From the NCBI RefSeq assembly GCF_001414055.1, contig NZ_CP013002.1, positions 2,170,001-2,234,000 of the forward strand: a stretch of 64,000 nucleotides of DNA. The letters are read 5' to 3'. The stretch comes from Caulobacter henricii. Its GTDB lineage: Bacteria; Pseudomonadota; Alphaproteobacteria; Caulobacterales; Caulobacteraceae. Shown here piece after piece: positions 55,521 to 64,000 of the stretch. How positions within the stretch are numbered: the stretch's first letter is position 1; each line of letters starts with the position of its first letter. A program made the position numbers and the translations under genes. Under the pieces are notes generated by a model. The model was given only the letters and a program-made list of their open reading frames with translations, did not search any database and was not told where the DNA came from.

Positions 55521-56410
55521 TCCGCTTCGGAGTCGATTTCGGCGGCACCAAGATCGAGGTCGCAGCCCTGGATCGCTCGGGTCAGTTCGTCGCCCGGGTC
55601 CGCAAGCCCAATCCCGGGTCCTACGAGGCAGCCCTGGAAGTGGTGGCCGACCTGCTCGCCGATGCCGAATGCATGGCCGGGTCCAGTGCGGCCCGGCTCG
55701 GCCTGGGCATTCCGGGCTCGATCTCACCGCGCACCGGCCTGATCCGCAATGCCAACAGCGTCTATCTCAATGGCCGAACCTTTGCCCAGGACCTGGAGGC
55801 CCGGCTGGCGCGCCCCGTGCGCCTGGCCAATGACGCCAACTGCCTGGCCCTCTCCGAGGCCGCCGACGGGGCCGGGGCCGGACAGGCCGTAGTATTCGCC
55901 GCCATCCTGGGCACCGGCTGCGGTGGCGGCCTGGTGGTCGACGGCCGGATCATCGAAGGCCGCAACGGCATTGCCGGGGAATGGGGCCACATGCCCCTGC
56001 CCTGGCCCAGGCCCGACGACGAACCCGCCCCGGCCTGCTGGTGCGGCCGCAAGGGCTGTCTTGAAACCTGGATCGCCGGCCCGGCCTTCGCCCGCGATGC
56101 CGGCCACCCGACCGGCCAATCGGTCATGGCCGCCATCGAGACCGGTGACGCCGGTGCGATCTCCGCCCTCGACCGGCTGATCGACCGGACGGGCCGGGCC
56201 CTGGCCCTGATCTGTGACATGGTCGATCCGGACGTCATCGTCCTGGGCGGGGGCCTGTCGAACATCGCGGCCCTGTACGACCGACTGCCCGCCGCGATCG
56301 CGCCTCATGTCTTCTCCGACACCTTTGAAACGCCCGTGCGCAAGGCCGCGCATGGCGACAGTTCGGGGGTGCGCGGCGCGGTCTGGCTGTGGCCCCTCGA
56401 CGACGCCTAG
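55517..56410 (+). CDS. ROK-family sugar kinase (fructokinase/NagK type)
   Basis: 297 residues. ATP-binding start RFGVDFGGTKIEVAALD, sugar-binding LANDANCLALSEA and GEWGHMPLPW, and the zinc motif CWCGRKGCLETWIAG. ROK kinases phosphorylate hexoses or N-acetyl-hexosamines; substrate unknown. Coupled to the HAD gene, so kinase and phosphatase may act on the same sugar. Confidence 0.92.
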   Translation: MIRFGVDFGGTKIEVAALDRSGQFVARVRKPNPGSYEAALEVVADLLADAECMAGSSAARLGLGIPGSISPRTGLIRNANSVYLNGRTFAQDLEARLARPVRLANDANCLALSEAADGAGAGQAVVFAAILGTGCGGGLVVDGRIIEGRNGIAGEWGHMPLPWPRPDDEPAPACWCGRKGCLETWIAGPAFARDAGHPTGQSVMAAIETGDAGAISALDRLIDRTGRALALICDMVDPDVIVLGGGLSNIAALYDRLPAAIAPHVFSDTFETPVRKAAHGDSSGVRGAVWLWPLDDA

Positions 56411-56423
56411 GCCCGGGCGCGCC

Positions 56424-57680
56424 ATGAAGGCCCTGTGCCGCGATTGCGACTGGACAGGTGAGGTACGGGCCCCGCGGTGCCCGTCCTGCGGCTCGCCGCG
56501 GACGATTTTTCACGCGGAACTGGCCGACCTCTCCATGGCGCACCTGGACTGCGACGCCTTCTACGCTTCGGTGGAGAAGCGCGACGATCCGGCGATCCGC
56601 GACCGGCCGGTGATCATCGGCGGCGGCAAGCGCGGGGTGGTCACCACGGCCTGCTACATCGCCCGCATGAGCGGGGCCCGCTCGGCCATGCCCATGTACA
56701 AGGCCCTGCAGCTCTGCCCCGAGGCTGTGGTCATCAAGCCCAACTTCGCCAAGTACAAGGCCGAGAGCCGGCGGATCATGGAGAAGCTGACGGCCCTGAC
56801 GCCGCTGGTTCAGCCCCTGTCGCTGGATGAGGCCTGGTTTGATCTGTCGGGCACCGAACGGCTGCATGGTGCCACGCCGGCAGTGATGCTGACCCGCTTG
56901 CAGCGGGAGATCGAGCAGGAGATCAATCTGACCGTCTCCATCGGCCTGGCCCCCAACAAGTTCCTGGCCAAGATCGCATCCGAGCTGGACAAGCCGCGCG
57001 GCTTCTCGGTGATCGGCGCGGCCGAAGCCAAGGAGTTCCTGGCCGGAAAGCCTGTCTCGATCCTGCCCGGGGTCGGCCCGGCCACCGTGACGTCCCTGGC
57101 CGCCGAGGGCTACCGCACCGTCGGCGACATTGCCGCTGCCGACCTCAAGGATCTGGCGGCAGTCCTGGGGGCCGGAGGCCTCCGGCTGCACCGCCTGGCC
57201 CAGGGACAGGATTCCCGTGCGGTGGATCCTGATCAGGTCCGCAAGACCATCAGTGCCGAAACGACCTTCAATGACGACCTGTCCCGACGCGAGGACCTGG
57301 AGGATGAACTCTGGCCCCTGTGCGAGCGAGTAGCCCGACAGGCCCGCGCCGAGGGGGTGGCGGGCCGGGTCGCGACGCTGAAGCTGCGCACCCCCGACTT
57401 CAAGGTCCATACCCGCCGCCGCACCCTGGCCGTGCCCACCCAGACCGCCCGCACCCTGTTCCAGGTCGCCCGCGAGCTGCTGGCCCAGGAACCCGGGTCG
57501 ACCCGCTACCGCCTGATCGGCGCGGGCCTGACCGAATTTGTCCCGGCCGAAGGGGCTGCGGACGACTTCTTTGCCGGCGAAGAGCGGCAGGCGCTCAAGA
57601 AGGAGCAGACCATCGACGTCCTGCGCAGCAAGTTCGGGGCCGGAGCGGTGGTCACCGGCCGGACTCTCAAGAGCCGCTGA
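56424..57680 (+). CDS. dinB: DNA polymerase IV with N-terminal zinc ribbon
   Basis: 418 residues from ATG 56424. Before the polymerase, the first 25 residues carry CRDCDWTG and CPSCGSP, a two-CxxC zinc ribbon. The Y-family core follows: AHLDCDAFYASVEKRD, PLSLDEAWFDLSG, IASELDKPRGFSVI, then the little-finger domain from about residue 300. It performs error-prone translesion synthesis. The fold is complete and a beta-clamp-type C-terminus is present in outline. Confidence 0.95.
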   Translation: MKALCRDCDWTGEVRAPRCPSCGSPRTIFHAELADLSMAHLDCDAFYASVEKRDDPAIRDRPVIIGGGKRGVVTTACYIARMSGARSAMPMYKALQLCPEAVVIKPNFAKYKAESRRIMEKLTALTPLVQPLSLDEAWFDLSGTERLHGATPAVMLTRLQREIEQEINLTVSIGLAPNKFLAKIASELDKPRGFSVIGAAEAKEFLAGKPVSILPGVGPATVTSLAAEGYRTVGDIAAADLKDLAAVLGAGGLRLHRLAQGQDSRAVDPDQVRKTISAETTFNDDLSRREDLEDELWPLCERVARQARAEGVAGRVATLKLRTPDFKVHTRRRTLAVPTQTARTLFQVARELLAQEPGSTRYRLIGAGLTEFVPAEGAADDFFAGEERQALKKEQTIDVLRSKFGAGAVVTGRTLKSR

Positions 57681-57737
57681 GCCAAGACCGCAAAACGCGC
57701 TACTGACTCCAAACCCGCGTCATCGAAGGAGCCTTGC

Positions 57738-58244
57738 ATGCCCGTCCCACGTCTCCTGGCAGTGACGCTTCTGGCCAGTCTGGCCTTCACACCGGCAGGG
57801 GCCAAGCCGCCGAGTGCGCCCCTCACGGCCATCGGAGCCACCGCCATGACCCAGCACGCCCGGGGCCCCTTTGATGTGAAGCTCGTGCCACAGGACGAGG
57901 ACGCCGGGCCGGGCTCGACCCTCGGCCGCCTGTCGCTGGACAAGGTCTTCCATGGCGACCTGGACGCCACGGGCAAGGGCCAGATGCTGACCGCCGGCAC
58001 GGACACGCCGGGCTCAGCCGTCTATGTCGCTATCGAGCGCGTGACCGGAACCCTGCACGGCAAGGCCGGCAGCTTCGCCCTCGTGCACAAGGGCCTGATG
58101 CGCGGCGCGGATCGCCAGCTGACCGTCGAGATCGTGCCCGACTCCGGAACCGGGGCCCTCAAGGGTATCTCCGGCAGCCTGGCTATCGAGATCACCGGCG
58201 GCAAACATCTTTACGATCTGACCTATACCCTGCCGGCTCAATAG
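57738..58244 (+). CDS. DUF3224-family secreted protein
   Basis: 168 residues. Signal peptide [20 protein letters not shown]. The DUF3224 pattern is visible: [40 protein letters not shown] and [10 protein letters not shown]. Members form allene-oxide-cyclase-like beta-barrels of unknown function. ATG 57738 with AAGGAGCC upstream. Confidence 0.88.
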   Translation: MPVPRLLAVTLLASLAFTPAGAKPPSAPLTAIGATAMTQHARGPFDVKLVPQDEDAGPGSTLGRLSLDKVFHGDLDATGKGQMLTAGTDTPGSAVYVAIERVTGTLHGKAGSFALVHKGLMRGADRQLTVEIVPDSGTGALKGISGSLAIEITGGKHLYDLTYTLPAQ

Positions 58245-58486
58245 GCCCACTCCGTCACGAGGATCACTCGACCGCCCTTGCGCGGGCGCCGGTCGCGCCC
58301 CATTTCGGCTGCTCACCCGGAAAACCGTCCATCGACGGCTTCCGCTCTCCCAATCGTGAAGCCAATTTCCAGGGCGCCCCTGTGTTAAAGCGGCGCAACA
58401 GTGCGTGGGCCCCTTCCAAAGCCGGCGCGTTTCCATATCTAATCCAGACATGGCGGGTGGTTCGGCCCGCCGGGAGAAAACGGTCA

Positions 58487-58816
58487 ATGGCCGAGCGGAA
58501 GCAAGGCGGACAGAATAACGGGACTGGATCTTCGGTCATCACTGAGGTGAAACCGAAGACACAGAAGCCTTCGCTCTATCGAGTACTGATTCTGAACGAC
58601 GATTATACGCCGATGGAATTCGTCGTTTACGTTCTTGAGCGGTTCTTCAACAAGTCACGCGAAGACGCGACCCGGATCATGCTGCTGGTTCACCAACACG
58701 GCGTTGGTGTGTGTGGCGTCTATACCTACGAAGTCGCTGAAACGAAGGTTGCCCAGGTCATCGACTCGGCGCGCCGTCATCAGCACCCCTTGCAGTGCAC
58801 CATGGAAAAAGACTGA
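58487..58816 (+). CDS. clpS: ClpS adaptor for the ClpAP protease
   Basis: 109 residues. The N-degron pocket motifs are present: [20 protein letters not shown] and [21 protein letters not shown]. ClpS hands N-end-rule substrates to ClpA. ATG 58487 with GGGAG upstream. Immediately upstream of clpA, the conserved order. The 242 bp before it show no other gene. Confidence 0.97.
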   Translation: MAERKQGGQNNGTGSSVITEVKPKTQKPSLYRVLILNDDYTPMEFVVYVLERFFNKSREDATRIMLLVHQHGVGVCGVYTYEVAETKVAQVIDSARRHQHPLQCTMEKD

Positions 58817-58829
58817 GGAGCCTCCCCCC

Positions 58830-61166
58830 TTGCCCTCGTTTTCTCGACCCCTTGAAGAGTCCCTTCACCGCGCCGTCGCCTACGCCAACCAGCGCAAGCA
58901 CGAGTACGCCACCCTGGAGCACCTGCTCCTGTCCCTGACCGACGATGATGACGCGGCCGGCGTGATGCGCGCCTGTGACGTCGATCTGGTCGCCCTGAAA
59001 AAGAGCCTGACCAACTATCTCGACGTCGAGCTGGCCTCGCTGATCGTCGACGACGAGGAAGACGCCAAGCCGACCGCCGGCTTCCAGCGGGTGATCCAGC
59101 GCGCCGTCATCCACGTGCAGTCCTCGGGCCGCGAGGAAGTCACCGGTGCCAATGTGCTGGTGGCCATCTTCTCGGAACGCGAGAGCCACGCCGCCTACTT
59201 CCTGCAGGAGCAGGACATGACGCGCTATGACGCCGTGAACTTCATCGCCCATGGCATCGCCAAGAAGGCCGGGGCGTCCGAGCCCAAGGCCGTCAAGGGG
59301 GCCAGCAACAACGCGACGGAAGACGATTCCGAAAAGCCCAACACCAAGACCGGTGGCGAGGCTCTGGAAGCCTATTGTGTCGACCTCAATGAGAAGGCCC
59401 GCCAGGGCAAGGTCGACCCCCTGATCGGCCGGGCCAGTGAAGTGGAACGCGCGATCCAGATCCTGTGCCGTCGCACCAAGAACAACCCCCTGCTGGTCGG
59501 TGAACCGGGCGTCGGCAAGACCGCCATCGCCGAGGGTCTGGCCCGCAAGATCATCACCAACCAGGTCCCCGAGGTCCTGGCCGAGGCCACCATCTTCTCG
59601 CTCGACATGGGCGCGCTGCTGGCCGGCACCCGCTATCGCGGCGACTTCGAGGAACGCGTCAAGCAGGTGGTCAAGGAGCTCGAGAACCACCCCAATGCGG
59701 TGCTGTTCATCGACGAGATCCACACCGTGATCGGCGCCGGCGCGACCAGCGGCGGAGCCATGGACGCTTCGAACCTGCTGAAGCCGGCCCTGGCCTCAGG
59801 CAGCCTGCGCTGCATGGGTTCGACCACCTACAAGGAGTTCCGCCAGCACTTCGAGAAGGATCGGGCCCTGGTCCGTCGTTTCCAGAAGATCGACGTCAAC
59901 GAGCCGTCGGTGGAAGACACCATCAAGATCCTTAAGGGGCTCAAGAGCTACTACGAGGACTTCCACAAGCTGAAATACACCAATGACGCCATCAAGGTGG
60001 CCGTCGAACTGTCGGCCAAGTACATCACCGACCGCAAGCTGCCGGACAAGGCGATCGACGTGATCGACGAGGCCGGAGCCGGCCAGATGCTGCTGCCCGA
60101 GAACCGCCGCAAGAAGGTTCTGGGCGTGAAGGAGATCGAGGCCGTGGTGGCCAAGATCGCCCGCATCCCGCCCAAGTCGGTCTCCAAGTCCGACACCGAG
60201 GCGCTGAAGGAGCTGGAAACGGATCTGAAGCGCGCCGTGTTTGGCCAGGATGCCGCCATCCTGCAACTGTCCTCGGCCATGAAGCTGGCCCGGGCTGGTC
60301 TGCGCGATGCGGACAAGCCGATTGGCTCGTTCCTGTTCAGCGGCCCGACCGGCGTCGGCAAAACCGAAGCCGCCAAGCAGCTGGCCCTGACCCTGGGCAT
60401 CGAGATGATCCGCTTCGACATGTCCGAGTACATGGAGCGCCACACCGTCAGCCGCCTGATTGGGGCCCCTCCCGGCTATGTCGGCTATGACCAGGGCGGA
60501 CAGCTGACCGACGCCGTCGACCAGCACCCGCACGCGGTGGTGCTGCTCGACGAAATCGAGAAGGCCCATGCGGATGTCTACAACATCCTGCTGCAGGTCA
60601 TGGACCACGGCGTCCTGACCGACAGCAACGGCAAGAAGGTCGACTTCAGGAATGTCGTCCTGATCATGACCACCAATGCCGGGGCTTCGGACGCCCAGCG
60701 GCAGTCCATCGGTTTTGGTCGCGACAAGGTGGTCGGCGAGGAAGAGGCTGCCCTCAAGCGCCTGTTCACGCCGGAATTCCGCAACCGCCTCGATGCGGTC
60801 GTGGCCTTCAAGCCGCTGACGCCGGAGATCATCCGCCAGGTCGTGCAGAAGTTCGTCATGCAGATGGAGGCCCAGCTGGCCGATCGGAACGTGACCATCG
60901 AACTGTCCGACGACGCGGCCGACTGGCTGGCCAAGAACGGCTTCGACGAGCTCTATGGTGCCCGTCCCCTGGGCCGGGTCATCCAGGAGCACATCAAGAA
61001 GCCCCTCGCCGACGACATCCTGTTCGGACGTCTGGTGCGCGGTGGCCACGTCAAGATCGTGCTCAAGGACAGCAAGATCGACTTCGAGATCGAAAGCACG
61101 CCGGAAAAGCCCGGAAAGGGCTCTACGGCGACAGAGACCGAAGCCGAACCGGCCTTGGTCGAATAG
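58830..61166 (+). CDS. clpA: ClpA ATP-dependent unfoldase
   Basis: 778 residues from TTG 58830 (GGAG ten bases before). Two N-terminal Clp repeats ([20 protein letters not shown]), then AAA domain 1 with [15 protein letters not shown] and AAA domain 2 with [15 protein letters not shown], followed by an acidic C-terminal tail. It unfolds substrates for ClpP. The frame is open further into clpS but that part is out-of-register sequence. A strong terminator follows (61181-61208). Confidence 0.97.
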   Translation: MPSFSRPLEESLHRAVAYANQRKHEYATLEHLLLSLTDDDDAAGVMRACDVDLVALKKSLTNYLDVELASLIVDDEEDAKPTAGFQRVIQRAVIHVQSSGREEVTGANVLVAIFSERESHAAYFLQEQDMTRYDAVNFIAHGIAKKAGASEPKAVKGASNNATEDDSEKPNTKTGGEALEAYCVDLNEKARQGKVDPLIGRASEVERAIQILCRRTKNNPLLVGEPGVGKTAIAEGLARKIITNQVPEVLAEATIFSLDMGALLAGTRYRGDFEERVKQVVKELENHPNAVLFIDEIHTVIGAGATSGGAMDASNLLKPALASGSLRCMGSTTYKEFRQHFEKDRALVRRFQKIDVNEPSVEDTIKILKGLKSYYEDFHKLKYTNDAIKVAVELSAKYITDRKLPDKAIDVIDEAGAGQMLLPENRRKKVLGVKEIEAVVAKIARIPPKSVSKSDTEALKELETDLKRAVFGQDAAILQLSSAMKLARAGLRDADKPIGSFLFSGPTGVGKTEAAKQLALTLGIEMIRFDMSEYMERHTVSRLIGAPPGYVGYDQGGQLTDAVDQHPHAVVLLDEIEKAHADVYNILLQVMDHGVLTDSNGKKVDFRNVVLIMTTNAGASDAQRQSIGFGRDKVVGEEEAALKRLFTPEFRNRLDAVVAFKPLTPEIIRQVVQKFVMQMEAQLADRNVTIELSDDAADWLAKNGFDELYGARPLGRVIQEHIKKPLADDILFGRLVRGGHVKIVLKDSKIDFEIESTPEKPGKGSTATETEAEPALVE

Positions 61167-61180
61167 ATCCAAGACTATCG

Positions 61181-61208
61181 AGAGGCCCGGAGCGATCCGG
61201 GCCTCTTT
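61181..61208 (+). terminator. Intrinsic terminator after clpA
   Basis: A perfect 10-bp stem AGAGGCCCGG / CCGGGCCTCT with a 6-nt loop (AGCGAT) and a short T-run (TTT) lies 15 bp after the clpA stop. Confidence 0.9.
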
Positions 61209-61286
61209 CGGTTTGCGGTCAGGAAAACTTTACAACCCCCTCAAATCAATAAAGCCTCTGGATGAGCTGAAGAAAGAGGATACCGG

Positions 61287-63380
61287 GTGCGAACGCCAGT
61301 GCGCGGCCTGTTTCGTCCTGCACAGACGGCGCGGCCAACTTGGTGGCCGTTGGCCTTTTTCGCCGCCTATGTGATCATCACCGCAGCGGCTTACGTCATG
61401 ACCTTGGGCGCCGGCGGTCTGGCGGTTCTGTGGGTCAATAACGGCGTTCTGGCTGCCGCCCTTTTGTTACTTCCACGCGGCACGGCAATCCCCCTGGCGC
61501 TGGTCTGCGCGCTGGTCGACTTTCTGGCCGCCCTGCTGACGGGGAGCGCGCCCGCCCAGGCCGCCCTGATTGGCAGTTTCGACCTCACCGAGTCGGTGGT
61601 CGCCGCCTTCCTGATCCGCCAGGTCGGTGGCGCGGGTCTGGACATTCAGCACTTCAGCAGACTTTGGCGCGTGGCCCTTTTGGCCGTACTGCCGTCCACC
61701 CTGATCATGGGTAGCCTGGGCGCGGTGCTACTCACGAGGCTCATCGGCGGTGATTTCGTGTCCATCTGGATCGCCTGGGTCTGGGGCGATTTCCTGGGGA
61801 TGATGATCGGCGCGCCGGCAGTGCTGCTGCTGACAAGAATGCGGCGATATACGACGCCCGAGATCCTGAAGGGCGCGGTGCCAATACCCCTGGTGGCTGC
61901 CACCCTGATCGTGGCGGCAATACTGTTCCACTTCCTGCCCGCCGCGCCGCTCTTCCTCAGCTTCCCCCTGCTGCTGGCTGTGCTGCTGCGGCTGGATCCA
62001 CCGAGGGCCATACTGGCCATCGCCGGGTTCGCCTTCCTGACGGCCGGCAGCACCACAACGGGCCATGGTCCGATCGCCGCCCAGTACGAAGATATCTCCA
62101 GCCGGATTCTGGCCTTGCAGACCTATCTGGCCGCCATTCAGTTCTGCGCTCTGGCGATCATCAGCGTGATGTCGGAGCGAACACGGGCCCAGAATGGGTT
62201 GAGCCGCGCCCTCTCGGCCGCCCGCGCAGCCCGGCGAGAAGCCGAGGCCGCCGCCATCGCCAAGAGCCGGTTCCTGGCGGTGATGAGCCATGAGATGCGC
62301 ACGCCGCTGAACGGCATCAGCGGTCATGTTCAGTTGCTCAGCGCCAAGCGCGCTCTTCCCAGATCCACGCGCGAGCCGCTGGCAGCTATCGAAGCCTCGT
62401 GCGGCGTCCTGGTCTCGCTGATTGACGACGTGCTCGACTATTCCAGCGTGGGGGACGGACAGCGGCAGAGGCAGCTGAACCTCGCGCCAGTCTCGATCCC
62501 GACTCTCGTCGAGCGCGTCATGACCCTGATCCTGCCACTGCTTGGCGACCGGCCGATAGCCATGCGGGTCGAGATCAGCGCCCAGGCCGAGTCCCTGCAC
62601 AGAGCCGACGAAAATCGCCTAGCCCAGATCCTGTTCAAGCTGCTCAGCAACGCCGCCAAGTTCACCCAGCGCGGTCACATCACCCTGTCAGTCGAAATCA
62701 AGTCGAGCGATGTCGAGGGCGTGGACGAGGTCACGTTTTGCGTGGCCGATACGGGCATGGGGATCGCGCCGGACGATCTTCCGCTGCTGTTCCGGCCGTT
62801 CTCCCAGATCGACAGTACCCCGACCCGGAAGTTCTCCGGCGCAGGCCTGGGCCTGGCCATATCGCGCGCCCTCGTCGAAATGATGGGCGGCAGCCTGACC
62901 GTCGAAAGTACGGTCGGCCTGGGGTCCCGCTTCACCTTCAGCCTGCTGATGACGCGCGTTGACCACCTGGAGCCAGCCTTGGCTGCACCGGCCCTGCCCC
63001 AGGATCTTCGCCTGCTTGTTGTGGACGACCACCCCATGAACCGGCAGATCGCCAGCCAGATGCTGGAGGCGGCAGGCTTCAAGGTCGATACGGCCGAGAA
63101 CGGCGAGGACGCCGTACAGCGCGCCCGTGAGACCCCGTATCATGCCATCTTCATGGACCTGCACATGCCCGTGATGGATGGGCTGACGGCCTGTCGCCAG
63201 ATCAAGGCCCTTGGCGGCGCGGTCGGGCGGACGCCGATCATCGCCATGACCGCCGCCACCTCGACAGACGATATTGCCGCCTGCCTGGCGGCCGGAATGG
63301 CGGACCACATCGCCAAGCCGATCCAGCTGATGACCCTGATTGCCGCAGCCACCAACGCCGTGCCGAACGGGGCGGCCTAA
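61287..63380 (+). CDS. Hybrid sensor histidine kinase with MASE1 membrane sensor
   Basis: 697 residues from GTG 61287 (AGAGGA seven bases before). N-terminal eight-or-so-helix MASE1 domain (to about residue 290), short coiled coil (ALSAARAARREAEAAAIAKS), HisKA with the phospho-His at 335 (FLAVMSHEMRTPLNG), HATPase with NAAKFT, DTGMGIAPDD and GAGLGLAIS, and a receiver domain with Asp624 (AIFMDLHMPVMDG). MASE1 is a membrane-sensory module of unknown ligand. No partner Hpt protein is adjacent; a solitary Hpt gene is at 21262. Confidence 0.94.
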   Translation: MRTPVRGLFRPAQTARPTWWPLAFFAAYVIITAAAYVMTLGAGGLAVLWVNNGVLAAALLLLPRGTAIPLALVCALVDFLAALLTGSAPAQAALIGSFDLTESVVAAFLIRQVGGAGLDIQHFSRLWRVALLAVLPSTLIMGSLGAVLLTRLIGGDFVSIWIAWVWGDFLGMMIGAPAVLLLTRMRRYTTPEILKGAVPIPLVAATLIVAAILFHFLPAAPLFLSFPLLLAVLLRLDPPRAILAIAGFAFLTAGSTTTGHGPIAAQYEDISSRILALQTYLAAIQFCALAIISVMSERTRAQNGLSRALSAARAARREAEAAAIAKSRFLAVMSHEMRTPLNGISGHVQLLSAKRALPRSTREPLAAIEASCGVLVSLIDDVLDYSSVGDGQRQRQLNLAPVSIPTLVERVMTLILPLLGDRPIAMRVEISAQAESLHRADENRLAQILFKLLSNAAKFTQRGHITLSVEIKSSDVEGVDEVTFCVADTGMGIAPDDLPLLFRPFSQIDSTPTRKFSGAGLGLAISRALVEMMGGSLTVESTVGLGSRFTFSLLMTRVDHLEPALAAPALPQDLRLLVVDDHPMNRQIASQMLEAAGFKVDTAENGEDAVQRARETPYHAIFMDLHMPVMDGLTACRQIKALGGAVGRTPIIAMTAATSTDDIAACLAAGMADHIAKPIQLMTLIAAATNAVPNGAA

Positions 63381-63808
63381 AGCGCCGCCGCGATCTTCTC
63401 GGCCAGCACCTTGAGCTCCTCGACATCGGCCATGCCCTCGGCGTGCCGGCCCATCGCTTCACCCTCATAGCGGGGGATGACGTGGAAGTGCAGGTGGAAC
63501 ACGGTCTGGCCGGCCGGGGCACCGTTGAACTGGGTGACAATCACGCCGTCAGGCTTCAGCGCGGCGGTGACGGCGGCGGCAGCCTTCTGGGTGGCACCGA
63601 TCAGGCGGCCCAGAGTCTTGGCCTCGGCTTCCAGCAGATTGCGGGCTTTTGAGGTCCTGGAGATCACCAGCATGTGACCCCGCGCTTGCGGGAAGACGTC
63701 CATGAAGCAGAGGACCTGATCGTCCTCGAACACCTTTACGGCCGGCATTTCGCCCCGGATGATCTTGGCGAAGATGTTGTCGGGATCGTAGGTTCCGTGA
63801 AGGCTCAT
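63377..63808 (-). CDS. HIT-family nucleotide hydrolase
   Basis: 143 residues from ATG 63808 (CAGGAG upstream). The histidine triad TVFHLHFHVIPRY is complete, with IFAKIIRGEMPAVKVFEDD at the N-terminus. HIT proteins hydrolyse adenosine-nucleotide conjugates such as AMP-lysine or ApnA. Convergent with the hybrid kinase, stops overlapping by 4 bp (63377-63380). Confidence 0.95.
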   Translation of the reverse strand: MSLHGTYDPDNIFAKIIRGEMPAVKVFEDDQVLCFMDVFPQARGHMLVISRTSKARNLLEAEAKTLGRLIGATQKAAAAVTAALKPDGVIVTQFNGAPAGQTVFHLHFHVIPRYEGEAMGRHAEGMADVEELKVLAEKIAAAL

Positions 63809-63861
63809 GGCCGTCTCCTGATGAGAGGGGTGTCGTAGCAAACCACAGGAGGCGTGCAAGC

Positions 63862-64000
63862 ATGGACACCAAGCCACAGGGCCTGACCGAGCAGCAGCAG
63901 ACGTGGTTCGCCTCGGTGCGGGCCAATCTGCAACGTGAAACCGGCAAGACTCTCGAGGAATGGGTCGAGATCGTGCGGCGCGAGTGCCAGGAAACGCGGC
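63862..64000 (+). CDS. DUF4287-family protein, cut by window end
   Basis: 46 codons are visible: MDTKPQGLTEQQQTWFASVR then TGKTLEEWVEIVRRECQ, the DUF4287 pattern. ATG 63862 follows a perfect AGGAGG with 9-bp spacing. Function unknown; such proteins often carry a DUF5655 partner domain, not visible here. Confidence 0.8.
   Translation, partial: MDTKPQGLTEQQQTWFASVRANLQRETGKTLEEWVEIVRRECQETR

Overview
The window is a GC-rich, gene-dense chromosomal stretch from an alphaproteobacterium of the family Caulobacteraceae, most likely the genus Caulobacter. The clearest marker is the divK-pleD pair at 53013-54751. DivK carries its acceptor Asp53, and PleD has the REC-REC-GGDEF layout with Asp53, an RAID inhibitory site and GGEEF; both look very close to the C. 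crescentus proteins as I recall them. GTG and TTG starts are common, 4-bp ATGA/GTGA overlaps join many genes, and there is no rRNA, tRNA, prophage or CRISPR array. Apart from dispersed palindromic repeats and one toxin-antitoxin pair, the sequence looks like vertically inherited chromosome.

Region by region. 1-9035 (mostly minus) is the core block pdxJ-acpS-YCII-lepB-rnc-era-NAT-recO, followed by a Tat-exported PhoD phosphatase; a divergent LysR gene and an SbtA-type bicarbonate transporter are wedged between rnc and era. 9179-17524 holds an AbgB-like M20 peptidase, pyrE, a NUDIX hydrolase, rpoZ and the (p)ppGpp synthetase/hydrolase, folK, a NYN-domain protein, a family-5 uracil-DNA glycosylase and an SMP-30 lactonase. 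17609-24421 holds glpK, a DUF2336 protein, nadK, a stand-alone Hpt protein, and a folD / cytochrome c5 / aldonolactone oxidase operon. 24513-31642 is a complete zeaxanthin-type carotenoid locus: crtY-crtI-crtB on plus, converging on crtE-ABC ATPase-ABC permease-crtZ on minus. The genes within each arm are tightly coupled and an ABC-2 exporter sits inside the minus arm. 31759-45747 holds an ALDH7 dehydrogenase, a hairpin-rich non-coding region, pyrB with a catalytically dead dihydroorotase, plsY, dprA, a BrnT-type toxin-antitoxin pair, topA, a DUF2975/XRE pair and rnr. 45783-54751 holds hydrolases, an aminotransferase, rpmG, a PafA-like phosphatase and pleD/divK. 54873-64000 holds HAD-ROK-dinB, a DUF3224 protein, clpS-clpA, a MASE1 hybrid kinase, a HIT protein and a partial DUF4287 gene.

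How the genes work together. crtE, crtB, crtI, crtY and crtZ suffice in principle to convert FPP to zeaxanthin, so the organism is probably yellow; no crtW is seen. pyrB, the pseudo-dihydroorotase and pyrE belong to pyrimidine synthesis, with the true dihydroorotase elsewhere. divK/pleD and clpS/clpA belong to the Caulobacter cell-cycle and regulated-proteolysis machinery, and the rpoZ-RSH pair links transcription to the stringent response.

The most unusual points are the ABC transporter inside the carotenoid operon, a (p)ppGpp synthetase gene whose only plausible start is CTG behind a perfect Shine-Dalgarno, a second gene with no canonical start, an unexplained train of hairpins upstream of pyrB, and three copies of a paired-hairpin (REPIN-like) repeat.
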